Notes under the pieces: model-generated | Database searches by the model: none | What the model saw: only the letters and a program-made list of their open reading frames with translations | What the model was told of the DNA's origin: nothing | NCBI GenBank assembly: GCA_937951485.1 | Contig: CALEDJ010000005.1 | Span: 62,001-126,000 of the forward strand | Source of the DNA: an uncultured bacterium | GTDB lineage: Bacteria > Hydrogenedentota > Hydrogenedentia > Hydrogenedentales > CAILVY01 | Reading direction: 5' to 3' | DNA: 64,000 nucleotides | Translations under genes and position numbers: made by a program | Shown here: positions 25,079 to 32,509 of the stretch, in pieces | Layout of the letters: each line of letters begins with the position of its first letter | How positions within the stretch are numbered: the stretch's first letter is position 1

Positions 25079-27225
25079 GGTGCGGCGCTGTTTCCGCATG
25101 CGGCGCGCAATGCCTCGCGGGCGATGCGCGTGGCGCGCAGTCCGTGTTCAGCGGTCACGCTGAGTTCCGCCTCGCCGCGAACGGCGCGGATGAAGTTTTC
25201 CATCAGGCCGTACATGCCCTTGTCTATCTTCGATTGCCGCGCGCTTTTACCCGGCAGGCCGCTGATTTCAATGCTTCTGAAGTCGTCAATGATGATCCCG
25301 CCGCCGCCGCCGTAAATTTCAATGCGCTCCTTCGGCAGGGCGGGCGCGCCGACGGCGCAATACACGACGGTGGCAAGGGACCCGTCGGGATAGCGCAACA
25401 GGACCGACAGGTTGTCCTCGGCGATGGCGCCGGGCACTGCGGCGTCCACACGGTCGGCGCGGATGGACATGGGGTCCGCGCCGAGTATCCAGCAGCACCA
25501 GTCGAAGAAATGCACGGCTTCGCCCACGATGCGCCCGCCACCCTCGACAGGGTCTGCAGCCCAGTGGCCCGGCGGCAGCGGCCCCGCATTACAGCGGTAC
25601 AAGATCATTTTCGGTCCGCGCGCGTGCGCCAGCGCGGCCATGGCCTGCTGTGACCACGGCGAGAAACGGCGGTTGAATCCCACAGTCACCAGCACGCCGG
25701 CGCGCGCGGCGGCCTCGCAGATTTCCCCGCAATCCTCCACCGTCAGCGCGAGCGGCTTTTCCACAAAGGCGTGCTTGCCCGCCGCAATGGCCGCGAGCGC
25801 GAGTTCCTTGTGCAGATTGTGCCGCGTCGCGATGACGACGGCCTGCACGGCGTTGTCTCCCAGGATTTCGCGGTAGTCCGTGGCGCAGCGGACCGCGCCG
25901 TATTTTTGTGCGGCCTGCCGCGCCGTCGCCGGGATGCGGTCCACCACGGCCTCGAGACGGCATCCGGGAATCTTGACGAGGTGCGGCAGGTGAAACGCCT
26001 GCGCGATGGACCCCGCGCCGATGACCGCGACGCCGATCTCTCCGGCGGCGCGCGCGGCGGCGCGGAAAACCAGGCTGCGCGGCGGTGGCGTGGGCGGGGC
26101 GCCGTCCGGCGGCTGGCCATAGGCGATCAGCGCGGCGATGACGCCGCTGTCGGCATCGAGGATGGCATTGTAGGCGTCCTGCGCGGCGTCCACCGGTTTC
26201 ACGAGGGAAATCAGTGGTTTCACCCGTACTTTTTTCTCGGCGACCATGCGCAGAAATTCGGCCATGTTCCGGCCTTCGGTCCAGCGCACATAACCGATGG
26301 GATAGTCCAGCCCTTTTTCCTCGTAATTGGGGTTGTAGCGTCCGGGGCCATAGGAACATGACAGGTGAAAATCCAGTTCCTTGAGATACATCGGGTCGCG
26401 TTCCAAGTGCATGCCCACCGCCCCCACCACCACCACCCGGCCCTTCTGGCGGCACAATTCCAGCGCCTGATTTGTGACGGCGCTGTCCTTGGAGGCGGCG
26501 CAGATGACCGCCGCGTCCGCGCCGTAGCCCGCCGTCCATTCCGCCACCGTTTCCGCAAGCGCCTCCGGCGCGCACACGGCCTCCGCGCCGAGTTCCGCCG
26601 CCAAGTCGCGCTTCGGCGCGACGGGGTCGCAGCCGACAACACGGCATCCGGCCGCGCGGAGAATCTGCGCGGCGAGTTGCCCCAGCAGCCCCAGCCCCAA
26701 CACCACGATGGTCTCACCGAAACCCGGCGCGGCGCGCCGCACGCCCTGCATGGCGATCGCGCCGAGCGCGACAAAAGCGGCCTCATCGAAGTCCACGCCG
26801 TCGGGAATGGGGGTGATCAGCATCTGTGGGACGGTGTTGTACTCGGCGTGAACGGCGTAGCCCACGCCCGCGCACGCGACGCGGTCGCCGACGCGGAAGC
26901 CCGGCAGGTCCGGGCCGCATTCCACGATGACGCCCGCGGAACTGTAGCCCGGCGCCTGGTATTCAAAAAGTCTGCTGCGGATGACATCTATGGTGCCCCT
27001 CACGCCGACGGAGGCGAGTTTCCGTTTCACCTTCTCGATGTTCAGCGGGTCCCGCGCCTTTTTCAACGCCAACGCCGCCGCGCCGCCCCCCGACACCAAC
27101 CCGGATTCCGTTCCGGAACTGATCAGGGAATAGACCACCCGCACCAGCGCCGTACCCGGCCCCGGCGTCGGCGGGGGCGTCTCTTCCACGCAAACCTTGC
27201 CGCCCCTGACCAGCACCTGCTTCAT
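25075..27225 (-). CDS. Bi-domain oxidoreductase: MDR (alcohol dehydrogenase-like) fused to Gfo/Idh/MocA
   Basis: 716 residues from the ATG at 27225 (GAGGAAAC upstream). Residues 1-350 are a medium-chain dehydrogenase/reductase with Rossmann motif VVLGLGLLGQLAAQILRAAG. The usual catalytic zinc Cys is absent: the site reads SLISSGTES. Residues 375-716 are a Gfo/Idh/MocA domain with IGVAVIGAGSIAQAFHLPHL and the EKPLAL motif. Such two-domain proteins are common in polysaccharide clusters, where they are thought to remodel nucleotide or polyprenyl sugars, though none is well characterised. Head gene of the operon with the GT4 gene and asnB. Confidence 0.85.
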   Translation of the reverse strand: MKQVLVRGGKVCVEETPPPTPGPGTALVRVVYSLISSGTESGLVSGGGAAALALKKARDPLNIEKVKRKLASVGVRGTIDVIRSRLFEYQAPGYSSAGVIVECGPDLPGFRVGDRVACAGVGYAVHAEYNTVPQMLITPIPDGVDFDEAAFVALGAIAMQGVRRAAPGFGETIVVLGLGLLGQLAAQILRAAGCRVVGCDPVAPKRDLAAELGAEAVCAPEALAETVAEWTAGYGADAAVICAASKDSAVTNQALELCRQKGRVVVVGAVGMHLERDPMYLKELDFHLSCSYGPGRYNPNYEEKGLDYPIGYVRWTEGRNMAEFLRMVAEKKVRVKPLISLVKPVDAAQDAYNAILDADSGVIAALIAYGQPPDGAPPTPPPRSLVFRAAARAAGEIGVAVIGAGSIAQAFHLPHLVKIPGCRLEAVVDRIPATARQAAQKYGAVRCATDYREILGDNAVQAVVIATRHNLHKELALAAIAAGKHAFVEKPLALTVEDCGEICEAAARAGVLVTVGFNRRFSPWSQQAMAALAHARGPKMILYRCNAGPLPPGHWAADPVEGGGRIVGEAVHFFDWCCWILGADPMSIRADRVDAAVPGAIAEDNLSVLLRYPDGSLATVVYCAVGAPALPKERIEIYGGGGGIIIDDFRSIEISGLPGKSARQSKIDKGMYGLMENFIRAVRGEAELSVTAEHGLRATRIAREALRAACGNSAAP

Positions 27226-27331
27226 CGCAATTGTTTCCTCGTCGTCGGATTTATCCAGAGTACAATTCCGGATCGTATCATACTGGACGCGGAAAAATGC
27301 TGCAAAGTGTGACAGACGGAACAACGACGTA

Positions 27332-27360
27332 GCCCCGGCGGCCATGCCGACCGCCGGGGC
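27332..27360 (-). terminator. Strong hairpin after flaG
   Basis: GCCCCGGCGG (27332-27341) pairs perfectly with CCGCCGGGGC (27351-27360) across a 9-nt loop, 31 nt beyond the flaG stop. No T-run follows, so it may be an RNA-stabilising hairpin or a rho-assisted end. Confidence 0.45.
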
Positions 27361-27390
27361 CAAGGCGTTCATTTGGCAGCGCCGCAGGGA

Positions 27391-27750
27391 TCAGGCGCGC
27401 TCGTCAAAGAGCAATTCCTGAATCTGGCGGAGTCGTGCGGCCATGCGCAGGAACTCCTCCGGCGGAATCTGCTTGATCACCTCGTTGTTCTCCGCGATGA
27501 CCTGCACCACAACACGCTTGGCATCATCGTCGAAGCGGAACGCACGACGCGTGACTTCAAGCGGGGTTTGAGTCACCACACTCGCGGCCTGTTGCTCCTG
27601 TTCCTCGTTTTTCCCCGGACGCGGCTGCGCCGTGGTCTCTGGCCGGTCCGGTTCTGCTTCCTTGGTACGAAACCCGGGAGCAGGGGTTCGAGCAGCGCGG
27701 AGATCGAACAGGGCCGCGAGTTCCTGTCCGTTTACGCCATTAATACCCAT
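27391..27750 (-). CDS. flaG: FlaG family flagellar protein
   Basis: 119 residues. The C-terminal 60 residues carry the FlaG signature: FRFDDDAKRVVVQVIAENNEVIKQIPPEEFLRMAARL. The N-terminal half is a disordered, charged linker (RPGKNEEQEQQ). FlaG is commonly encoded next to flagellins and influences filament length. It begins 23 nt after the stop of the last flagellin and so belongs to that operon. Confidence 0.85.
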   Translation of the reverse strand: MGINGVNGQELAALFDLRAARTPAPGFRTKEAEPDRPETTAQPRPGKNEEQEQQAASVVTQTPLEVTRRAFRFDDDAKRVVVQVIAENNEVIKQIPPEEFLRMAARLRQIQELLFDERA

Positions 27751-27773
27751 GCTCCGTCTCCTTCATGCCGTCG

Positions 27774-28589
27774 TCAGCGCAGCAGCAGCAACGCTGTCTG
27801 CGGCACGATATTGGCCTGCGCCAGCACAGACGTCCCCGCGCTCACCAGAATCTGGTTGCGGGTGAAGCGGATGGTCTCCTGGGCAATGTCCGCGTCCCGG
27901 ATGGCGCTCTCCGAGGCGGCGGCGTTCTCTTCCTGAATCGCCAGGGTGTTGATGGTGAATTCAAGGCGGTTCTGGTAGGCGCCCAGGTTGCTGCGCAGTG
28001 CGCTGACGCTCTGCAGCGCGATGTCAACGGTGCTGATGGCCGATACAGCCAGCGCCATCGTCGAAACCGCCACCGTGTTCACGGCGAGATCGTTCGTCTT
28101 GGCGCCGGTGACGGTGATCGCCAGCGTCTGGCCCGGCTTGTAACCCGACTGCAGGGTGACCGTCTGCGCCGCGCTCAACACGCGGATGCCGTTGAACTCG
28201 GTGTCGAAGGCGATGGTGTCAATCTGGCCTAGCAACTGCTGCACTTCGGTGTTCAGCGCGACCCGGTTGTTGTCGCTCTGCGTGCCGTTGGCCGCCTGAA
28301 CCGCCAATTCGCGGATACGCTGCAGAATGTTTTGGGTTTCGCTCAGGCCGCCTTCGGCGGTCTGTACGAGGCTGACGCCGTCCTGCGAATTGCGCGCGGC
28401 GACCTGGGTGCCGCGCACCTGCGAGCGGAACCCTTCCGCGATCGCCAGGCCTGCGGCGTCGTCCGCAGCGCGGTTGATGCGCAGGCCACTGGACAGCCGT
28501 TGCAGCGATTTGTTCAGGTCGAGCGTGGATGTCCGTAGTGTTCTCCCTGCGTTTAACGCGGCAATATTGGTGTTGATTCGAAGTCCCAT
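27774..28589 (-). CDS. Flagellin (third of three in the operon)
   Basis: 271 residues with both flagellin terminal domains and almost no D2/D3 region. N-terminal D0/D1: MGLRINTNIAALNAGRTL, LQRLSSGLRINRAADDAAGL, VAARNSQDGVSLVQTAEGGL. C-terminal D1/D0: LGAYQNRLEFTINTLAIQEE, SAIRDADIAQETIRFTRNQI, ending in QANIVPQTALLLL. It is nearly identical over the D0/D1 parts to the copy at 29026. The leader contains ANGGA hairpins described separately. The short centre predicts a thin, smooth filament subunit. Confidence 0.95.
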   Translation of the reverse strand: MGLRINTNIAALNAGRTLRTSTLDLNKSLQRLSSGLRINRAADDAAGLAIAEGFRSQVRGTQVAARNSQDGVSLVQTAEGGLSETQNILQRIRELAVQAANGTQSDNNRVALNTEVQQLLGQIDTIAFDTEFNGIRVLSAAQTVTLQSGYKPGQTLAITVTGAKTNDLAVNTVAVSTMALAVSAISTVDIALQSVSALRSNLGAYQNRLEFTINTLAIQEENAAASESAIRDADIAQETIRFTRNQILVSAGTSVLAQANIVPQTALLLLR

Positions 28590-28598
28590 AAACTATCC

Positions 28599-28624
28599 TC
28601 CATGAGTGGGGTGCGGAACTCCCT
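28599..28624 (-). promoter_or_regulatory. Candidate CsrA sites in the leader of the third flagellin
   Basis: The minus strand has ATGGA (28603-28599) overlapping the GGAGGA ribosome site. It also has AGGGA (28624-28620) in the loop of a hairpin with GGGG/CCCC ends. Both match the CsrA core ANGGA. The same two-site layout precedes the other two flagellins. Confidence 0.5.
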
Positions 28625-28766
28625 GCCCCGCATCTGTTGGGGAACGGCGTGCACTCTCGCAACAGGGATCACCGCGGAAGCATAGTCGTTGCCGTCGCCG
28701 CCGAGGTGCTCCACAGTGTTTTTTCCGCCGCCGCAACAGCGGGGAATGTGTGCCTGCACTCCCTTT

Positions 28767-28796
28767 TCAGGCCCACGCGCTGCCGCGTGGTCCCAT
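28767..28796 (-). CDS. Possible nine-residue leader peptide in the flagellin spacer
   Basis: A perfect AAGGAGG (28810-28804) stands 7 nt before ATG at 28796, which opens the reading MGPRGSAWA followed by TGA. The coding part is itself a hairpin (CCACGCG-CTGC-CGCGTGG, 28773-28790). Translation would open that hairpin. No homology is possible at this length, so this may be only a ribosome-binding-like sequence. Confidence 0.25.
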   Translation of the reverse strand: MGPRGSAWA

Positions 28797-28821
28797 ACGC
28801 TTACCTCCTTGATGTGCGTCT

Positions 28822-28838
28822 CGGGCATCCCTTGCCCG
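28822..28838 (-). promoter_or_regulatory. Additional ANGGA hairpin
   Basis: CGGGCA (28822-28827) and TGCCCG (28833-28838) form a stem with AGGGA exposed in the loop on the minus strand. It resembles the hairpin at 29866-29886 ahead of the second flagellin. It lies about 235 nt upstream of the third flagellin. Confidence 0.4.
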
Positions 28839-28954
28839 GGGCGCAATGATCATTGTGCGGGCGTACTCCTGCCCCTGGCCGCGTCGGCATCCCGAACCGA
28901 CGCGCCGACACTTCCGCCCTGCCTATCACCTCCTCTCCAAAACCTGGCATTGAT

Positions 28955-28990
28955 GTTTCCGGGTTCCGACGGAGGACAGAACCCGGAAAC
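28955..28990 (-). terminator. Perfect 12-bp hairpin after the second flagellin
   Basis: GTTTCCGGGTTC (28955-28966) is the exact complement of GAACCCGGAAAC (28979-28990) with a 12-nt loop, 36 nt past the stop at 29026. A T-run lies before, not after, the hairpin in the transcript, so it may act in mRNA processing or stability instead of termination. Confidence 0.4.
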
Positions 28991-29025
28991 GCACCATTTA
29001 AAAAAACTCCGGCGGCGAGATAGTG

Positions 29026-29841
29026 CTACCGGAGCAGTTGGAGCGCGGTCTGCGGGACGATGTTGGCCTGCGCCAGCACAGACGTGCCCGCGCTCACCAG
29101 AATCTGGTTCCGCGTGAAGCGGATGGTCTCCTGGGCGATGTCCGCATCCCGGATGGCGCTTTCCGAGGCGGCGGCGTTCTCTTCCTGAATCGCCAGGGTG
29201 TTGATGGTGAATTCAAGGCGGTTCTGGTAGGCGCCCAGATTGCTTCGTAGCGTGCTGACGCTCTGCAGCGCAATGTCAACAGTGCTGATGGCGGAAACTG
29301 CCAGTGCCATCGTCGAAACCGCCACCGTGTTCACGGCGAGATCGTTCGTCTTGGCGCCCGTGATAGCAATCTCAAGCGTCTGGCCCGGCTTGTATCCCGA
29401 TTGCAGGGTGACCGTCTGCGTCGCGCTCAACACGCGGATACCGTTGAACTCGGTGTCGAGGGCGATGGTGTCAATCTGCCCGAGCAACTGTTGCACTTCG
29501 GTGTTCAGCGCGACCCGGTTGTTGTCGCTCTGCGTGCCGTTGGCCGCCTGCACCGCCAGTTCGCGGATACGCTGCAGAATGTTCTGGGTTTCGCTCAGGC
29601 CGCCTTCGGCGGTCTGTACGAGGCTGACGCCGTCCTGCGAATTGCGCGCGGCGACCTGGGTGCCGCGCACCTGGGCGCGGAACCCTTCCGCGATCGCCAG
29701 GCCTGCGGCGTCGTCCGCTGCGCGGTTGATGCGCAGGCCGCTGGACAGGCGTTGCAGCGATTTGTTCAGGTCCAACGTTGAAGCCCGCAGGGTTCTCCCC
29801 GCGTTCAACGCGGAAATATTGGTGTTGATCCTAAGTCCCAT
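29026..29841 (-). CDS. Flagellin (second of three in the operon)
   Basis: 271 residues from the ATG at 29841, which has GAGGAAAAG upstream and restores the MGLRINTNISALNAGRTL opening; a longer frame to 29874 adds 11 residues lying over the regulatory hairpin. D0/D1 blocks are as in the neighbouring copies (LQRLSSGLRINRAADDAAGL; SAIRDADIAQETIRFTRNQI). It differs from the 27774 copy at only a handful of positions, pointing to recent duplication or gene conversion. The central variable domain is essentially absent. Confidence 0.95.
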   Translation of the reverse strand: MGLRINTNISALNAGRTLRASTLDLNKSLQRLSSGLRINRAADDAAGLAIAEGFRAQVRGTQVAARNSQDGVSLVQTAEGGLSETQNILQRIRELAVQAANGTQSDNNRVALNTEVQQLLGQIDTIALDTEFNGIRVLSATQTVTLQSGYKPGQTLEIAITGAKTNDLAVNTVAVSTMALAVSAISTVDIALQSVSTLRSNLGAYQNRLEFTINTLAIQEENAAASESAIRDADIAQETIRFTRNQILVSAGTSVLAQANIVPQTALQLLR

Positions 29842-29851
29842 AGTCTTTTCC

Positions 29852-29886
29852 TCCATGAGTGGCCCGGAGGGCATCCCTTGCCCTCC
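29852..29886 (-). promoter_or_regulatory. Two candidate CsrA sites ahead of the second flagellin
   Basis: ATGGA (29856-29852) overlaps the ribosome-binding site. An 8-bp perfect stem, GGAGGGCA (29866-29873) with TGCCCTCC (29879-29886), exposes AGGGA in a 5-nt loop on the minus strand. The layout matches the two-site CsrA control known for Bacillus hag. Confidence 0.5.
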
Positions 29887-30007
29887 ATTGTTGTTCCTTG
29901 GTTAACTGCGGTTTTCACTCGCCCCGGGCGACGCGAACGCCCAGCGCAACCGCCAATCCTCAGCGCGTTCTTACCCTCCTCTTCGGTTGAATGCCACGGT
30001 TATTCCC

Positions 30008-30045
30008 GGCACGGGAGACCGACGCTTGTTCCGGTCCCGCGTGCC
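30008..30045 (-). repeat. Imperfect hairpin after the first flagellin
   Basis: GGCAC...ACCG (30008-30021) pairs with CGGT...GTGCC (30032-30045) with internal mismatches. It lies 16 nt past the stop at 30061 and has no T-run. Probably a processing or stability structure between co-transcribed flagellin genes. Confidence 0.3.
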
Positions 30046-30060
30046 TCAACACGAAATAAA

Positions 30061-30879
30061 TTACCGGCCGAGCAGTTGCAGCGCCGTCTGTGGGACGATA
30101 TTCGCCTGGGCCAAAACCGAGGTGCCCGCGCTCACCAGAATCTGGTTCCGGGTGAAACGCACGGTCTCCTGGGCGATGTCGGCGTCGCGGATGGCGCTTT
30201 CGGACGCGGCGGCGTTTTCTTCCTGGACCGCCAGGGTGTTGATGGTGAATTCGAGGCGGTTCTGATAGGCGCCCAACGTGCTGCGCAGTGTGCTCACGCT
30301 TTGCAGCGCCAAATCAACAGTGCTGATGGCCGAGACGGCCAGCGCCATCGTCGAAACCGCCAGTGTATTGATTGTCAGATCGTTGGTCTTGGTGCCTGAT
30401 ACCGAAATGGCAAGCGTCTGGCCGGGATTGTAGCCCGATTGCAGCGTCACCGTCTGCGCCGAACTCAATACGTAGATACCGTTGAATTCGGTATCCAGAG
30501 CGACCGTGTCAATCTGACTGAGCAACTGCTGGACTTCCGTGTTCAGTGCGATACGGTTGTTGTCGCTTTGCGTGCCGTTGGCCGCCTGCACCGCCAGTTC
30601 GCGAATGCGCTGCAGGATGTTCTGCGTCTCGCTCAGGGCGCCTTCCGCTGTCTGCACCAGGCTGATGCCGTCCTGCGAATTGCGGGCGGCCACCTGGGTG
30701 CCGCGCACCTGCGCCCGGAACCCCTCCGAAATGGCCAATCCCGCGGCGTCGTCCGCCGCGCGGTTGATGCGCAAGCCGCTGGAAAGCCGTTCCAGTGACT
30801 TGTTCAGGTCAAGCGTTGACCGCCTCAAGACGCGCGCCGCGTTCAATGCGGACACATTGGTGTTGATTCGAAGTCCCAT
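30061..30879 (-). CDS. Flagellin (first of three in the operon)
   Basis: 272 residues, the most divergent of the three copies (MGLRINTNVSALNAARVLRR; LERLSSGLRINRAADDAAGL; NGIYVLSSAQTVTLQSGYNP). The C-terminal D0 ends QANIVPQTALQLLG. It is promoter-proximal, with the consensus sigma-28 promoter at 31230-31256 roughly 340 nt upstream. Like the others, it lacks an expanded D2/D3. Together the three copies probably build one filament in different proportions or positions. Confidence 0.95.
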   Translation of the reverse strand: MGLRINTNVSALNAARVLRRSTLDLNKSLERLSSGLRINRAADDAAGLAISEGFRAQVRGTQVAARNSQDGISLVQTAEGALSETQNILQRIRELAVQAANGTQSDNNRIALNTEVQQLLSQIDTVALDTEFNGIYVLSSAQTVTLQSGYNPGQTLAISVSGTKTNDLTINTLAVSTMALAVSAISTVDLALQSVSTLRSTLGAYQNRLEFTINTLAVQEENAAASESAIRDADIAQETVRFTRNQILVSAGTSVLAQANIVPQTALQLLGR

Positions 30880-30889
30880 AATTCTATCC

Positions 30890-30924
30890 TCCGTGAGTGG
30901 TTGGCGCCGCGCATCCGTGCGCGG
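30890..30924 (-). promoter_or_regulatory. Two candidate CsrA sites ahead of the first flagellin
   Basis: ACGGA (30894-30890) overlaps the GGAGGA ribosome site. CCGCGCA (30907-30913) and TGCGCGG (30918-30924) form a perfect stem with CGGA in the loop, again the core ACGGA when the closing A is included. The spacing between the two sites is like that of the second flagellin leader. Confidence 0.5.
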
Positions 30925-31229
30925 CTGTTTCTAACGATCCCAAAGGTCTGCGGCAGCGCTCCCATTTAACACCACCGTTCCCATTGCCTGGAATCAATCA
31001 TTATCGGCCCGGCAACATTGCAGGAATCACCGGTAAAAACCTGTTTCACATTCCCCATCAGTTTCAATTGTCAGCGGCGACCCTTCCCTGAGTCGCGTGG
31101 CGGCTCCCCGCCGCATTGTGGGCACACCCCGCTTGTGGCTCTTTTCCTCCCTCTTTTCTTGCCCACCCGATTGTTTTGGCAAGCCTTCGCGCTATCCCTT
31201 AATCGCCCATTCCGGGCTACCATCCCGAT

Positions 31230-31256
31230 TTATCGGCAACTTTAGCGAAAACTTTA
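31230..31256 (-). promoter_or_regulatory. Sigma-28 (FliA) promoter of the flagellin operon
   Basis: On the minus strand TAAAGTTT (31256-31249), an 11-nt spacer and GCCGATAA (31237-31230) reproduce the sigma-28 consensus exactly. It reads toward the flagellins and predicts a leader of about 340 nt. A second GCCGATAA occurs at 31008-31001 without a -35 match. The rest of the 633-bp gap (30880-31512) holds the leader and the upstream region of lpxA; no gene is seen. Confidence 0.8.
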
Positions 31257-31512
31257 GCGATTTTTTTTCCGGGGGATCTGTTGGCTCCCAGGCACTCAGG
31301 AAGCAGGACACTTGTTGTATTTGCAAGTTACTGTATTTCAATGCGTTAGATGTTATTTGAAAGAGACCGAAATCTCCTGAGAAATCACGAGGGCGCAGCA
31401 TCTGCCGGCTGGAAATAGCGCAAAATGATGCCAGAAAATTGAATTTGGCGGGCAATTGTGTTATCCGAATGCCATTCTGTCATAATATCTGCGACATATA
31501 CCGGGGAGTTTC

Positions 31513-32298
31513 ATGAACATACATCCCACAGCGATCGTGCATCCTTCAGCGGAATTGGCCGAGGACGTGGAAGTTCAGGCGTTCAGTATTGTTGAGGCGG
31601 GGGTGACGCTTGGGCCGGGCACGGTCATCGGTCCGCATTGCGTGATTGGCACCGGCACCGTGATGGGGGCGAACAACCGGACCTTCAGCGGGGCGCAAGT
31701 GGGGGTGCTGCCACAGGACCTGAAGCACAAGAAAGGGACTTTTGGCCGAACGCTCATCGGAAACGGGAATACTTTCCGGGAGTTTGTCACCATCAGTTCG
31801 AGCACGGACTACGGCGACGGGGAGGAAAACAAGGTGACGCGCATCGGCAGCCAATGCCTTTTCATGGCCTGCTCCCATGTCGGCCATGACTGTACGGTGG
31901 GTGATCGGGTCATCATGGCGAACAGCGCGGGGCTGGCAGGCCATGTGACGGTGCAGGACATGGCGATCATCGGCGGCCTTTCCGGTGTGCACCAGTTCTG
32001 CGTAGTAGGCCGCATGGCCTTTATTGGTGCGATGTCGCGGGTGACCAAGGATGCCTTGCCCTACATGATTCTGGCGGGATACCCCACTTTGTGCCACGGC
32101 CCCAACACCGTCGGGTTGGAACGCAACGGCATGAGCAAGGAGTCCATTGCGCATCTGCGGAAGATGTACCGTTTGTTATATCGCTCGCACCTGAATACCA
32201 GCCAGGCGCTGGCCGCCATCGAGCAACAGGTACCGGATTGCGAAGAACGGCGTGTCATCCTGGACTTCGTGCGGAATTCCGCGCGCGGCATCCAGTAA
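31513..32298 (+). CDS. lpxA: Acyl-ACP:UDP-GlcNAc (or UDP-GlcNAc3N) O/N-acyltransferase LpxA
   Basis: 261 residues of left-handed beta-helix hexapeptide repeats with a C-terminal helical domain. The catalytic base His125 lies in SHVGHDCTVGD at the same number as in E. coli. The family block HQFCVVGRMAFIGAMSRVTKDALPY begins at His160, so residue 173, the acyl-chain ruler, is Ala where E. coli has Gly. LpxA carries out the first step of lipid A synthesis in the cytosol. The gene after it is a GnnA-like oxidoreductase rather than lpxD or fabZ, which hints at a 2,3-diamino sugar acceptor. Confidence 0.95.
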   Translation: MNIHPTAIVHPSAELAEDVEVQAFSIVEAGVTLGPGTVIGPHCVIGTGTVMGANNRTFSGAQVGVLPQDLKHKKGTFGRTLIGNGNTFREFVTISSSTDYGDGEENKVTRIGSQCLFMACSHVGHDCTVGDRVIMANSAGLAGHVTVQDMAIIGGLSGVHQFCVVGRMAFIGAMSRVTKDALPYMILAGYPTLCHGPNTVGLERNGMSKESIAHLRKMYRLLYRSHLNTSQALAAIEQQVPDCEERRVILDFVRNSARGIQ

Positions 32299-32308
32299 AG
32301 CCCCGTAG

Positions 32309-32346
32309 GATATGGAGCGCGCCGAATATCCGGCGCACTCCATATC
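32309..32346 (+). terminator. Long hairpin after lpxA
   Basis: GATATGGAG-C-GCGCCG pairs with CGGCGC-A-CTCCATATC, a 16-position stem with one mismatch and a 6-nt loop, 11 nt after the lpxA stop. No T-run follows, so termination may be weak or rho-linked. Confidence 0.4.
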
Positions 32347-32509
32347 GTTGAGAGGGGGTATGATATTGCACCGCTCGCCGGGGTTGGTGTAGAGTGCTCT
32401 TGGGCGTCATGGACAGGTGCAAGCGCCCCAATCCCCCAAAGCATGCCCGAAACGGGGAGCGTTTCGCGGACAATCTCAAGGTCTGGTGACTTCCCGGAAG
32501 GAAAACTGT

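Noticed and set aside
28553-28846. Minus-strand frame of 97 codons upstream of the third flagellin
   Set aside because: It overlaps the flagellin start and consists of leader hairpins; the coding-like composition is weak.
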